64,000 nt of DNA from Pandoraea norimbergensis (GCF_001465545.3 NZ_CP013480.3:496001-560000); one strand, 5' to 3'. Numbered from the stretch's first letter, positions 19,331 to 28,820 are shown. Program-made: numbers and translations. The notes: generated by a model not told the origin, from the letters alone.

Positions 19331-20317
19331 ATGAAACTCGCTACCCGTAAGGACGGCACGCGCGACGGTCAACTGATCGTCGTGTCGCGCGATCTGTCGA
19401 GCGCTTGCATTGCCGACGCTGTGGCCCCCACGCTGCAACGCGTGCTCGACGACTGGACTTTCTACGCGCCGCAACTGCAAGCGCTGTACGACGCGCTCAA
19501 TCACCACCGGGCCCGCAACACCTTCGCGTTCGACCCGGCCGACTGCATGGCGCCGCTGCCGCGCGCCTATCAGTGGGCGGACGGTTCGGCCTATGTGAAC
19601 CACGTCGAACTGGTGCGCAAGGCGCGCGGTGCCGACATGCCCCCCGAGTTCTGGACCGACCCGCTCATGTATCAGGGCGGCAGCGACGACTTCATCGGGC
19701 CGACGCAAGACATCGTGTGTGCGTCGGAAGACTTCGGCATCGACTTCGAGGCCGAAGTTGCCGTGATCACGTCCGACGTGCCGATGGGCGCTAGCCCGGC
19801 GCGCGCGCTCGAAGGCGTGCGCCTGCTGATGCTGGTCAACGACGTGAGCCTGCGTAACCTCATTCCGGCCGAGCTGGCCAAGGGTTTCGGCTTCTTCCAG
19901 AGCAAGCCGGCCACGGCGTTCTCGCCGGTCGCCATCACGCCCGACGAACTGGGCGACGCGTGGCGCGGCGGGCGGGTTCATCGTCCGTTGACGGTGAAGT
20001 GGAACGACAAGAAGTACGGCGCTCCGGAATGTGGCGAAGACATGGTGTTCGACTTCGGCCAGTTGGTGGCGCACGTGTGCAAGACGCGCAATGCGCGCGC
20101 GGGCACCATCGTCGGCTCGGGCACGATCTCGAACAAGGATCGCAGCCGGGGCAGCGCGTGCATTGCCGAGAAGCGCATGCTCGAGACCATCGAGAAGGGC
20201 GCACCCGAGACGCAGTTCATGCGCTATGGCGATCGTGTCCGTATCGAGATGTTCGACGCGCAGGGCAAGTCGATCTTCGGCGCCATCGATCAGGCCGTGG
20301 CGCCGCTCGACGAGTAA
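19331..20317 (+). CDS. Fumarylacetoacetate hydrolase (FAH) family protein
   Basis: A 328-residue FAH-superfamily enzyme, with the metal-ligand pattern EAEVAVITSD, then GFGFFQSKPATAFSP and GTIVGSGTISN. These enzymes hydrolyse or decarboxylate 1,3-diketo acids in aromatic degradation. Length and the extended N-terminal domain resemble the two-domain fumarylacetoacetases rather than the short HpaG/FAHD1 type. There are no homogentisate genes next to it, so the substrate is left open. It is probably controlled by the divergent IclR protein. Confidence 0.88.
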   Translation: MKLATRKDGTRDGQLIVVSRDLSSACIADAVAPTLQRVLDDWTFYAPQLQALYDALNHHRARNTFAFDPADCMAPLPRAYQWADGSAYVNHVELVRKARGADMPPEFWTDPLMYQGGSDDFIGPTQDIVCASEDFGIDFEAEVAVITSDVPMGASPARALEGVRLLMLVNDVSLRNLIPAELAKGFGFFQSKPATAFSPVAITPDELGDAWRGGRVHRPLTVKWNDKKYGAPECGEDMVFDFGQLVAHVCKTRNARAGTIVGSGTISNKDRSRGSACIAEKRMLETIEKGAPETQFMRYGDRVRIEMFDAQGKSIFGAIDQAVAPLDE

Positions 20318-20597
20318 CTCGCGGGTTGCGGTTGGTTGCGGGTGGTTACCGGCGGGTGTCTCAGCGCACTCGCCGGCCGATCCAGACGCGTCGAAAGTCA
20401 CCGGCATAGGGTGAACCCGGATATGGCTGGCAATTCTGGCTCCGCTATTCTTTGTCTCCTTGAGTCGGTTCGTACCCCTACCGGGATAACGGGCTGGCTC
20501 TGACTTTCGCCGGCGCGGCGCGAGGTGTCCGTCCCGGGCCTTTGCGCAAGAAAACAACACAGCGCGGGCTCGACCAGAATTGGATTGGAGACTTTTC

Positions 20598-21749
20598 ATG
20601 CGAAACCCCGTGCGCACTGCACTGCTGGGCGCGATGTTGCTGGCGTTGGCCGGTGGTGCCGCCGCTCAGGTGAAGATCGGCGTGAGCATTTCGCTCACCG
20701 GCCCGGCCGCCTCGCTCGGCATTCCCGCGCGCAACACCATCACCATGCTGCCGACCGAAATCGGCGGCCAGAAGGTCGACTACATCATTCTCGACGACGC
20801 CTCGGACACCACGACCGCCGTCCAGAACACCAAGAAGCTCATTTCCGAGAACCACGTCGACGCCATCATCGGCTCGTCGATCACCCCGAACACGCTGGCC
20901 ATGCTCGACGTGATCGCCAGCGGCACCACGCCCACGATCTCGCTCGCCTCGTCCGCGCGCATCATCGAACCGGTCGATGCCAAGCGCTACTGGATGTTCA
21001 AGACGCCGCAGACCGACGCGCAGATGGCCTCCGCCATTGCCGAGCATGCGAGCCGGCATGGCGTGAAGACGATGGCCTTCATCGGTCAGGGCGACGCGCT
21101 GGGCGAAGCGTTCTATGACGAAGTTGCCAAGTTCGCCGCGCTGCAAAAGATCAAGATGGTCGCCAACGAGCGTTTTGCGCGTACCGACCCGAGCGTGACC
21201 GGTCAGATCCTGAAGATCATGGCCGCCAACCCCGATGCCGTCGTCGTGGGCGCTGCCGGTACCCCGGCCGCATTGCCGCCGAAGGCACTGGCCGAGCGCG
21301 GCTATAAGGGCCTCGTGTACCACAACCACGGCGTGGGCAATAACGACTTCCTGCGCGTTTGCGGCAAGGATTGCAACAACACGTACCTGCCGGCCAGCCC
21401 GGTGCTGGTGGCTTCGCAACTGCCGGCCGATCACCCGGCCAAGACGGTCGCGCTCGACTACATCAAGAAGTACGAAGCCAAGTACGGTGCGGGCACCGTG
21501 GCGGCGTTCGGTTCGTATGCATGGGATGCTGGCATTCTGCTGCAACGCGCGATTCCGATCGCTGTGCAAAAGGCCAAGCCGGGCACGCCGGAATTCCGCA
21601 AGGCACTGCGCGACGCGCTCGAACAGAGCAAGGAAGTGCATGTCACGAATGGCGTGATCAACATGAGCACGACCGATCACCTGGGGCTCGACCAGCGCGC
21701 CCGTGTGATGGTCAAGATCGAAAACGGCAAGTGGCTGCTGGCCCAGTGA
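20598..21749 (+). CDS. Branched-chain amino acid-type ABC substrate-binding protein
   Basis: A 383-residue periplasmic binding protein of the LivJ/LivK (peripla_BP_6) family. The signal peptide MRNPVRTALLGAML..AAAQ is removed at about residue 24, and mature sequence starts VKIGVSISLTGPAASLG, the family opening. The cysteine pair in VCGKDCNNTYLP may form a disulfide. ATG 20598 has TTGGAGA 8 bases upstream. No permease or ATPase is adjacent, so it must share transport components encoded elsewhere. An intrinsic terminator follows. Confidence 0.9.
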   Translation: MRNPVRTALLGAMLLALAGGAAAQVKIGVSISLTGPAASLGIPARNTITMLPTEIGGQKVDYIILDDASDTTTAVQNTKKLISENHVDAIIGSSITPNTLAMLDVIASGTTPTISLASSARIIEPVDAKRYWMFKTPQTDAQMASAIAEHASRHGVKTMAFIGQGDALGEAFYDEVAKFAALQKIKMVANERFARTDPSVTGQILKIMAANPDAVVVGAAGTPAALPPKALAERGYKGLVYHNHGVGNNDFLRVCGKDCNNTYLPASPVLVASQLPADHPAKTVALDYIKKYEAKYGAGTVAAFGSYAWDAGILLQRAIPIAVQKAKPGTPEFRKALRDALEQSKEVHVTNGVINMSTTDHLGLDQRARVMVKIENGKWLLAQ

Positions 21750-21821
21750 CCGGCGCGCTGACCTGAAAAGCATTGATGACCGTCGGCGGTGCCGGGTTCG
21801 CCCGATGCCGTCGTTTTTCCA

Positions 21822-21850
21822 ATCCCCGCCTGTGCGGGGATGTTTTTTTT
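21822..21850 (+). terminator. Intrinsic terminator abutting the next ribosome site
   Basis: ATCCCCGC (21822-21829) pairs with GCGGGGAT (21834-21841), followed within one base by eight T residues (21843-21850). The GGAG ribosome site of the enoyl-CoA hydratase starts at the very next base, so read-through would decide hydratase expression unless a promoter lies inside the binding-protein gene. Confidence 0.85.
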
Positions 21851-21863
21851 GGAGCGGTAGACC

Positions 21864-22685
21864 ATGTCGCAAGACCCCTATCAACACTATTCGTCGCTGC
21901 AATTCAAGCGGCATCCGAACGGCGTGCTCGAAGTCATCATGGGCGCGGGCGCGAACAAGAGCGGCCTGTCGACCGCCGACCATCACATGCATCGCGAACT
22001 GGCCGACGTGTGGCGTGATATCGATCGTGACCCTGATACGCGCGCCGTGGTGATTCGCGGTGAGGGCAAGGGCTTTTCGGGCGGTGGCGACCTGTCGCTC
22101 GTCGAAGACATGGCCGACAACTTCGACGTGCGTGCCCGCGTGTGGCGCGAGGCCCGCGATCTCGTCTACAACGTGATCAACTGCAGCAAGCCCATCGTCT
22201 CGGCGATGCACGGCCCGGCCGTGGGCGCGGGGCTGGTGGCCGGACTGCTGGCGGACATCTCGATTGCGGCGAAGACTGCGCGCATCATCGACGGTCACAC
22301 GCGTCTTGGCGTGGCGGCGGGGGACCATGCGGCGATCGTCTGGCCGCTGCTGTGCGGCATGGCGAAGGCGAAGTACTACCTGTTGCTGTGCGAGCCCGTA
22401 TCGGGCGAAGAAGCCGAGCGCATCGGGCTGGTATCGCTGACCGTGGACGAAGCCGATCTGTTGCCCAAGGCGTTCGAAGTGGCCGACAAGCTCGCGCGCG
22501 GTTCGACCACGGCGATTCGCTGGACCAAGTACGCGCTCAACAACTGGTTGCGCAGCGCTGGGCCGTCGTTCGATGCGTCACTTGCGCTGGAATTCATGGG
22601 CTTTGCCGGGCCCGATGTGCGTGAGGGTATTGCGTCCCTGCGTGAGCGCCGTGCGCCTGATTACAGCGGCGATGCACCGTTCTGA
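21864..22685 (+). CDS. Enoyl-CoA hydratase/isomerase family protein
   Basis: A 273-residue crotonase-fold enzyme. Acyl-CoA oxyanion hole residues lie in [13 protein letters not shown] and in [26 protein letters not shown]. The second catalytic glutamate region is replaced by [23 protein letters not shown], so dehydration chemistry is not assured and a related hydrolase or isomerase activity is possible. GGAG at 21851-21854 supports the ATG at 21864. It is preceded directly by a terminator, which makes co-transcription with the binding-protein gene partial at best. Confidence 0.88.
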   Translation: MSQDPYQHYSSLQFKRHPNGVLEVIMGAGANKSGLSTADHHMHRELADVWRDIDRDPDTRAVVIRGEGKGFSGGGDLSLVEDMADNFDVRARVWREARDLVYNVINCSKPIVSAMHGPAVGAGLVAGLLADISIAAKTARIIDGHTRLGVAAGDHAAIVWPLLCGMAKAKYYLLLCEPVSGEEAERIGLVSLTVDEADLLPKAFEVADKLARGSTTAIRWTKYALNNWLRSAGPSFDASLALEFMGFAGPDVREGIASLRERRAPDYSGDAPF

Positions 22686-22913
22686 GGGTTGATGACGGCG
22701 GGCGGCCGAGCGATATCTGCCGTAAGAATTGCCGGGCCGGAACGCGGTGCGGCAGCCCTCGTCTGACATACGATTCACGCAGGCTCGGCGTATGATCCAT
22801 AACAACACGCGGTAAATGCGCGGGCGGGCCGTCTGCCTGCCGGATTTACCTGCTTCATGACCCTGACAGCGCGGTGCAAGTGGTTCTGCCGCCGACCGTG
22901 ACCGGAGATCAAG

Positions 22914-23999
22914 ATGAGCGATTCGACGAGTGCCATGCCCAACGGCTTCGACATTCTCAAGAAGATGTGGGAGGCGTTCAGTCCGCCCGCGACCTTTACG
23001 TCGCCGCTCACGCAGCTGATGCAGAGTGCCGCGCCGCTGCTCGATCCGAACGAGATCGAAAACCGGATTGCCGAAATGCGCGCCGTCGAACAATGGCTCA
23101 CGCTCAACCTGAACGTGCTGCGCTCGACGATTCAGGCCTTCGAAGTGCAGCGCGCCACCTATGCCACGCTGCGGGCGTTTGGCAATGGCGGATTCGGCGC
23201 CGCGCCGTCGGGTGAGCCGGCGGGCTTCTCGCCGGCGGCTGCTGGGGCGGCGGGCGCCGAGCAGGCCGCGTCGGCTTTCTCGCAATTCGCACAAGCCGGT
23301 GGCAACTTCTGGCGTTCCCCGTTTGCTGGCTCGGAACCGGCACAAGACGTCGAATCGCAGGCGCATGCCCCTGCGCCGGAACCCGAACCGGAGCCCGAAC
23401 CGGAACCGGAGGCGGCTGAGACGGCCAACGAGTCGCAGCAGGGCGGGCAGAGTGCAGTGGGCGCCGAATCGCCGTTTGCGCAGGCGAGCAACGCCTACGG
23501 CGCCCTCGACCCATCGATGTGGTTCAACGCCATGCGTGCGCAGTTCGACCAGATCGCTGCGGCAGCGCAAGCGGCGGGCGTATCGGCCACGCATATGACG
23601 GAAGCGGCCGCCGCCCAGATGTCCGAAGCGGCAGCCAGCGCGACGCAGGCGACGCAAGCGGCAACAAAGGCCGCGACGCAGGCCGCCACTGATGCGGCCA
23701 AGGCTGCCTCGGGTCGAACGGCACCTGCCGCTGGAAAGACCGCGAGCAAGACGGCGGCAAGCAAGACAGCCGCACGCAAGCCATCGAAGCAGACCGCATC
23801 CGCTGGCGGCGCGAAGACCTCGACCAAGGCACCGGCTAAGTCAGCGAAGGCGGCGAAGGCTGCGCCCTCCGCCAAGACCAGTAAAGCGCCGGGCAAAGTA
23901 CCGCCGGCGGTGAAGTCGGCCGAGGCCAAGACGTCGGCTAAGAACGCCGTCAAGGCACCGGCGAAACGTGCTGGCAAAACCACACCGTGGGCTTGGTGA
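22914..23999 (+). CDS. phaM: PhaM-like polyhydroxyalkanoate granule regulator
   Basis: A 361-residue granule-associated protein. Residues 1-90 (GFDILKKMWEAF, then a helical region around NEIENRIAEMRAVEQWL) match the PhaM N-terminus, which binds and activates PHA synthase. The middle holds an Ala/Gly region, an (EP)n stretch near residues 150-162 and a second helical part (MWFNAMRAQFDQIAAAAQAA). The last 130 residues are Ala/Lys/Thr/Pro-rich like histone H1, and in the Ralstonia protein such a tail binds DNA. It is longer than the Ralstonia protein, mainly through the linker and tail. The pairing with a patatin-like gene is plausible for granule lipid turnover. Confidence 0.85.
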   Translation: MSDSTSAMPNGFDILKKMWEAFSPPATFTSPLTQLMQSAAPLLDPNEIENRIAEMRAVEQWLTLNLNVLRSTIQAFEVQRATYATLRAFGNGGFGAAPSGEPAGFSPAAAGAAGAEQAASAFSQFAQAGGNFWRSPFAGSEPAQDVESQAHAPAPEPEPEPEPEPEAAETANESQQGGQSAVGAESPFAQASNAYGALDPSMWFNAMRAQFDQIAAAAQAAGVSATHMTEAAAAQMSEAAASATQATQAATKAATQAATDAAKAASGRTAPAAGKTASKTAASKTAARKPSKQTASAGGAKTSTKAPAKSAKAAKAAPSAKTSKAPGKVPPAVKSAEAKTSAKNAVKAPAKRAGKTTPWAW

Positions 24000-24044
24000 G
24001 ACCGCTTAGACCGCTTAGACCGCTTAGGCAGCTTAGGCAGCGTA
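24000..24044. repeat. Five tandem 9-bp repeats
   Basis: GACCGCTTA occurs three times without gaps from 24000, followed by GGCAGCTTA and GGCAGCGTA. The block starts on the last base of the phaM stop codon and fills most of the gap to the patatin gene. Confidence 0.8.
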
Positions 24045-24102
24045 AGTGGCGTTGGACAGACACCCACGGCCGGGCGGGATAACAACAACAGGGAGGCACC
24101 CC

Positions 24103-25404
24103 ATGATTTCAGGCGAACGTACCGGACTCGTCTTGATGGGGGGCGGCGCGCGTGCCGCGTATCAGGTGGGTGTGCTCGCGGCGATTGCCGCCATCCAGCG
24201 CGAAGTGTTGCCGTCGCGACGCGCGATCCCTTTTCCGATTGTCTGTGGCACCTCCGCCGGCGCGATCAACGCGGCGGCGTTGGCCTCGCATGCCGACGAC
24301 TTCCAGCATGGCGTGATGAAACTCGACGCCGTGTGGCGCCAGTTCCACGCGGGGCAGGTGTTTCGTGCCGACTCACTCGGCATGGCAGGCACCGGTGCCC
24401 GTTGGCTCGCTGCGCTGTCGCTGGGTTGGGCGCTGCGCCGTTCGCCGCGCTCGTTGTTCGATTGGTCGCCACTTGCCGAGATGCTGCGCAACGCGATCCG
24501 TCTCGAACGGTTGCCTGAAGTCTTTGCCAGTGGCGCGTTATCGGCGTTGTCGGTGACCGCGTTGTCGTATTCGTCGGGCAAGCACGTCACGTTCTACCAG
24601 AGCGGTGAGCCGATCCAGCCTTGGAAGCGCTCGCTGCGGCTCGCGCGTGCCGTACCGCTGACCGTCGAACACTTGCTGGCATCGAGTGCGATTCCGTTTC
24701 TCTTTCCCGCGATCGAACTCGACCTCGATGGTCAGCCCGAGTATTTCGGGGATGGCTCGATGCGTCAGATCGCACCGCTCAGTCCGCCGATTCATCTGGG
24801 GGCCACGCGCATCCTGATCATCGGTGCGGCGCATGGGCAATATGGTCTCGACAGCAGTGGCGAGCGCATCGCCGGTTATCCGAGTCTCGCGCAGATCGGT
24901 GGTCAGGCGCTCGCGAGCGTGTTCATCGACGGGTTGTCCGCCGACCTCGAACGTCTGCAACACATCAACAACGTGCTGCGGCACGTGCCGGCGGCGCAGC
25001 GCGAATCGAGCGGCTGGCGGCCGATAGAGACGCTGGTGATTTCGCCGAGTCAGCGGCTGGAGCCGATTGCGTCGCGGCATCTGCAACAATTGCCGCGCGC
25101 CGTGCGCACCATGCTGGGCGCGATTGGCGCGGATGAGGCGCGTGGCGCGGCGTTCGCAAGTTATCTGTTGTTCGAGTCTTCGTACACGCAGGAGTTGATC
25201 GCCTTGGGCGAGGCCGATGCTTACGCGCAGCGCGACGCCATTGCGGCGTGGCTGGTGGCCGAAGCCGACGGCACGAGCCCGCTCGACAGCGTGGAAGCGG
25301 GGGCCGTGGGCGGCGTCGATATGTCGGCTAACTCATCGATGGCATCGATGTCGCCCACGTCCGCTGATGCTGATCAACCTGCCGTGGGCGGCGACGCCGC
25401 ATGA
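24103..25404 (+). CDS. Patatin-like phospholipase
   Basis: A 433-residue lipid acyl hydrolase. The oxyanion loop GGGARAAYQVG is at 13-23, the nucleophile elbow GTSAG with Ser51 at 49-53, and the dyad aspartate in YFGDGSMRQ. No signal peptide is seen. ATG 24103 has GGGAGG 6 bases upstream. The final 30 residues are a Ser/Ala/Asp-rich tail. It follows phaM by 103 bp. Related patatins act on membrane phospholipids or on PHA granule surfaces; which applies here is not known. Confidence 0.9.
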   Translation: MISGERTGLVLMGGGARAAYQVGVLAAIAAIQREVLPSRRAIPFPIVCGTSAGAINAAALASHADDFQHGVMKLDAVWRQFHAGQVFRADSLGMAGTGARWLAALSLGWALRRSPRSLFDWSPLAEMLRNAIRLERLPEVFASGALSALSVTALSYSSGKHVTFYQSGEPIQPWKRSLRLARAVPLTVEHLLASSAIPFLFPAIELDLDGQPEYFGDGSMRQIAPLSPPIHLGATRILIIGAAHGQYGLDSSGERIAGYPSLAQIGGQALASVFIDGLSADLERLQHINNVLRHVPAAQRESSGWRPIETLVISPSQRLEPIASRHLQQLPRAVRTMLGAIGADEARGAAFASYLLFESSYTQELIALGEADAYAQRDAIAAWLVAEADGTSPLDSVEAGAVGGVDMSANSSMASMSPTSADADQPAVGGDAA

Positions 25405-25429
25405 AGGCTTCACTGAACTGACGACATCT

Positions 25430-26281
25430 ATGTCCCGAGCTACCGTTCCTTGTCCGTATCCGTCGACGTTCTGGCGCGATCCGGCGTTGCCGTTCATTGA
25501 GGCCCGCGAAGTGCTCGACGGGCGGCGTGTCTGCTATGCGTTGCATAGCCACGAAACGTTCTCGATCGGTGTGGTGACGGGCGGGCGCAGTACGTATCTC
25601 AATGGGCGCGCACGAGAGACCGTGGGCGAGGGCAGTGTCGTCGTGATGAACCCCGACGCCGTGCATGCCTGCAACCCGGTGGGGGATGAAGCGTGGGCGT
25701 ACCGCATGTTGTTTGTGGACACCGCGTGGCTGGGTGCATTGCAGCGCGAGCTGGGCTTCGGCGACGGGCAGGATCTGCATCTGTTCGATCCGCTGTCGTC
25801 GACCGACACCACGCTGTACACCGGATTAAATCGGCTTTACGACGTTTGCAGCGATCCCGCGAGCGAGCAACTGGCGCGTGAAAGCGTCGTGCAACAGTTT
25901 TTTGTCGATGCGCATGAGCGGTTGAACCCGGCGCCACGGGCGATGCGGGACGATCCGCGCAAATTGCGCGAAGCGGCCGATTTCATCCGGGCGCATTGCC
26001 GTGAGGCGTTGACGCTCGCGCGAATCTGCGAGGCGGCGGGGTTGTCGGCGTCATATCTGACGCGCGCATTTCGGGCGCAATACGGGCTCACGCCGCATGC
26101 GTTTGTGATGAATCAGCGCATTCAATATGCGCGGGCCCGGCTGCGTCGCGGGCATGCGATTGCGGAGGTTGCGCTCGATGCGGGCTTTGCCGATCAGGCG
26201 CATTTCCAGCGCGCTTTCAAGCAACTGCTGGCGACGACGCCGGGGCACTACCGGGCGTCAGAGGCACGTCGCGCTGCATAG
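25430..26281 (+). CDS. AraC-family transcriptional regulator
   Basis: A 283-residue regulator: an N-terminal cupin-type sensor domain (LHSHETFSIGVVTGGRSTYLNGR) and a C-terminal double helix-turn-helix (about 185-283) with LARICEAAGLSASYLTRAF and the signature AIAEVALDAGFADQAHFQRAFKQLLATTPGHYR. Proteins of this form often control LysE-type exporters, and the next gene (convergent) is one. There is no clear ribosome site before ATG 25430. An earlier ATG at 25367 overlaps the patatin gene. Confidence 0.9.
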   Translation: MSRATVPCPYPSTFWRDPALPFIEAREVLDGRRVCYALHSHETFSIGVVTGGRSTYLNGRARETVGEGSVVVMNPDAVHACNPVGDEAWAYRMLFVDTAWLGALQRELGFGDGQDLHLFDPLSSTDTTLYTGLNRLYDVCSDPASEQLARESVVQQFFVDAHERLNPAPRAMRDDPRKLREAADFIRAHCREALTLARICEAAGLSASYLTRAFRAQYGLTPHAFVMNQRIQYARARLRRGHAIAEVALDAGFADQAHFQRAFKQLLATTPGHYRASEARRAA

Positions 26282-26392
26282 CGAGACTTGTCGCCTGCTT
26301 ATTCCTCGCTTATCGCCCACTTATCGCCCACTTATTCCCCGCATATCGCCGAATAACGCGATCCCCCTTCCTGCTTCACCCCCTTCAAGCGA

Positions 26393-26977
26393 TCAGCTTG
26401 CCACCAGATACACCGCGCTGGCGGCGAGCAGTGCGGCCATGACGCGATTGAGGCGTCGTACGCGGCGAGCGTCGCGCATATGTTGTCGGAGCACGGCACC
26501 GGCGACGGCCCAGCATCCGACGGAAAGCCAGCACACGACGAAGTAGATCGCGGCGAACTGCCAGATGCGGGTGGGTTCACCGGCGGTGTACGCCCCCATG
26601 CCCGCCAATGAGGCGAGCCATGCTTTGGGGTTAAGCCATTGCATGATCGCGCCGTGGAGCATCGTGGGGCCGCGTTGGGGGTTGGCGTCTCCCAGTTCGC
26701 CGTCATCGCGCGCGAGCTTGTAGGCCATGTAGAGCAAAAAGGCGACGCCGAACCATTGGATGGCGTGCATCAAAGCGGGCATGCGTTGCAGCAGTTCGTA
26801 CACACCAAACCCCACACCGACGAGCAGGATGATGAACCCGACGGTAGCGCCGGTCACATGGCGCAGGCTGGGCAAAAGGCCGAAGCGGGCGCCTGAGCCG
26901 AGTGCCACCACGTTGACGGGCCCGGGGGTAATGGAGGCGGCGAGCGCGAAGGCGGCCATGGAGTAGAAGAGTGTCAT
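26393..26977 (-). CDS. LysE/RhtB-family amino acid exporter
   Basis: A 194-residue inner-membrane exporter with five to six hydrophobic segments. The hallmark SITPGPVNVVALGSGARFG is at residues 15-33, and NPKAWLASLAGMGAY comes in the middle. Translocators of this family export amino acids such as lysine, threonine or homoserine lactone. ATG 26977 has AAGGT 6 bases upstream. The frame continues upstream to 27139, but that part is not membrane-like. It is convergent with the AraC gene. Confidence 0.9.
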   Translation of the reverse strand: MTLFYSMAAFALAASITPGPVNVVALGSGARFGLLPSLRHVTGATVGFIILLVGVGFGVYELLQRMPALMHAIQWFGVAFLLYMAYKLARDDGELGDANPQRGPTMLHGAIMQWLNPKAWLASLAGMGAYTAGEPTRIWQFAAIYFVVCWLSVGCWAVAGAVLRQHMRDARRVRRLNRVMAALLAASAVYLVAS

Positions 26978-27101
26978 CGGGGACCTTGAGCGAGAGCGTA
27001 GAGGTTCCGAATGTAGGCGGGGGGTGGGGGGGCGTGTATTGCAGAAAACTGCCCATGTTGCGGACGAGGAGAGCGACCCGAGGTAGTTTGGGCAAAAGCG
27101 G

Positions 27102-27173
27102 GAACAGACCCAAGGCCCTCCCCGAGGCGAGTTGAACACTGTCTGAGCAGCGGGGAGGGTCTTGGGTCTGTTC
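27102..27173. repeat. Large inverted repeat, 23-bp arms
   Basis: Positions 27102-27124 and 27151-27173 are inverted copies with 22 of 23 matches; the one mismatch becomes a G-U pair in RNA. The 26-base spacer is not related. No T-run follows on either strand, so this is not a standard terminator. It sits between two minus-strand genes, 125 bp upstream of the LysE start. It may be a mobile palindrome, a structured RNA or a protein-binding site. Confidence 0.75.
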
Positions 27174-27244
27174 TGGGGGGAGGTGTTCTGCGGCGTGGAC
27201 CGTGGCGCAGGAGGACGGCCGAAGTGAGGCCTGGCGGGGGAATG

Positions 27245-27682
27245 TCAGGGCAGCAGCCGTTGTCGCAGCCACGCGAGCAACCGTCCCATGACGGGCAGTT
27301 TCGCGTAGATATCTTCGGTGGCGTCCCAGTAGTCGCGTTGATAGGCGATGCGCCCATCCACGGCGAGTCGCAAATGAGAGGCCCCGTGAATTACCTGTTC
27401 GTCATCGATCCAGCGTTTGGCGTGAAAGTGAAGATTCCAGACGAGGAGCGCCTGATTGTGTTGGAGGAGCGTCGCGGTGATTTCGAAGCGGGGGACATCG
27501 ACGCGTTCGAACAGGCGATCGAAAAGCGCGGCAAGTTCTGCTGCGCTGCGCACTTCATGCAGCGGACTCTTGAAATAGACCGTCGGCGTGTAGAACTCGC
27601 CGAGGTTGACGACGCTTTGCCGCGTGAGAGTTTCGATGTAACGCGTCAGGCGGGTGAGCGCAGCAGCATGATCGATGTCCAT
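27245..27682 (-). CDS. Nuclear transport factor 2-like (SnoaL-type) protein
   Basis: A 145-residue protein with the cone-shaped NTF2-like fold: helices at the start (HAAALTRLTRYIETL), then YFKSPLHEVRSAAELAALFDRLF and strands such as LLVWNLHFHAKRW and HGASHLRLAVDGRIAYQRDYWDA. A conserved pairing of this small protein with SDR/amine-oxidase genes is seen in other bacteria but is absent here. The function is unknown. ATG 27682 is chosen; the longer frame upstream is not family-like. Confidence 0.8.
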   Translation of the reverse strand: MDIDHAAALTRLTRYIETLTRQSVVNLGEFYTPTVYFKSPLHEVRSAAELAALFDRLFERVDVPRFEITATLLQHNQALLVWNLHFHAKRWIDDEQVIHGASHLRLAVDGRIAYQRDYWDATEDIYAKLPVMGRLLAWLRQRLLP

Positions 27683-27867
27683 GGCACGGTCTCGCGTGGG
27701 GTGCGCCAGCGGCGCGCATAGCGCAGGGGAGCCTTGCCATAACTTACCAGCCGGGGTTGTCGCGCGCACCGCGCCGGTGCGTTGGCGTGGCGCGGATGCG
27801 ACAGTGCTCGGCGGCCCCTGACGTGCACCGGAACGCGGCAATGCGCGCCATCGCGCGTCGATACAGG

Positions 27868-28437
27868 TCAGTGCGCGTCGCTGATCAGTTCCGCCCGGAG
27901 GTCCGGCGCACTCGTGCGCGGGTCGAGCCAGATCGCGAAAAAGGCACGTCCGAAGGCGTCGCCGGTGATTTGACCGATCGGCTTCCCGTCCGAGAAGAAC
28001 CGTGTGCCGTCGCCCGGTCGGTAGACACCCGTCAGGTGTTGTCCTTCCGACACATCGGGGAGGATGCGCGCGAGCTCATCGGCCCAACGCTGGCGCTCGG
28101 CTTCCGTCGCCATTTGCAGCTTCGTCATTTCGATGAGCGTGCGCTGCACCAGCGTATGCGACTTGAAGCTGCGGGCGTAGCGCAGGTCGAGCACCAAGGG
28201 ATGCGTGCCCCAGTTCGCGCTGACGCGATCTGCGACCGAAAAGAGTTCGGCGTCGTAAAGATGAAAACCCATGCGGGTGAACGAGCCGTGACCGACCAGA
28301 TGCGCTGCCGGCACTTCTTGCGAGGCCAGTTGCACGGCATCGAACGCGTGGGCGCTCGGGGCTGCCGCAGCGGCGGACGCTACGGCGAAGAGGCATGCGG
28401 CGCGCAGCCACACTGCCAAAGCAGGACGAGTTGCCAT
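27868..28437 (-). CDS. Chalcone isomerase-like exported protein
   Basis: A 189-residue periplasmic protein. A signal peptide (about 1-31, ending SAHAF) precedes a chalcone-isomerase-like domain: GSFTRMGFHLYDAELF, RYARSFKSHTLVQRTLIEM, then a C-terminal GKPIGQITGDAFGRAFFAIWLDPRTSAPDLRAEL, the family's most conserved part. Bacterial members bind fatty-acid-like ligands, and flavonoid chemistry is not implied. AAGGAG 8 bases upstream supports the start. Confidence 0.88.
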   Translation of the reverse strand: MATRPALAVWLRAACLFAVASAAAAAPSAHAFDAVQLASQEVPAAHLVGHGSFTRMGFHLYDAELFSVADRVSANWGTHPLVLDLRYARSFKSHTLVQRTLIEMTKLQMATEAERQRWADELARILPDVSEGQHLTGVYRPGDGTRFFSDGKPIGQITGDAFGRAFFAIWLDPRTSAPDLRAELISDAH

Positions 28438-28820
28438 GCTCGGCTCCTTTCCGGTCCAAGGATCCAGTCGAGTTGGTGGGCCCGTCGGCAGCGTGCGAGT
28501 CGTTCGCTCGATACGCCGGCCGGTAAAGCATGTTGCGTGAATGCGACCGAGTGTCCTCTTCGCCGTCGGGGGCCGCGTCGTCAGACGCCGCAGTCACCGC
28601 TCCCCGTTCGGGATCACAAGCACGGAACGACTGCTTTCAGCCTAGACCATGCGGCGTGCGCTGCTGAGCCCCATCGCACAAGGACAAACCCTGACGCATC
28701 GCGGTAGGCATCGGCTTCTTTTTGCCCGCCGTTTGCAGTGGACCGCCGGCCTTGCCGGTAGGTTGGCAATGTGACGTGCCGGACGCCCTCTGCCCCTTGA
28801 TCTTAGGGGCTGTGCGTGAC

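Noticed and set aside
26282..26392. CRISPR-like array of short repeats (CTTATCGCCCA-type units)
   Set aside because: There are only two or three imperfect 11-bp copies with no spacers, so it is simple local duplication.
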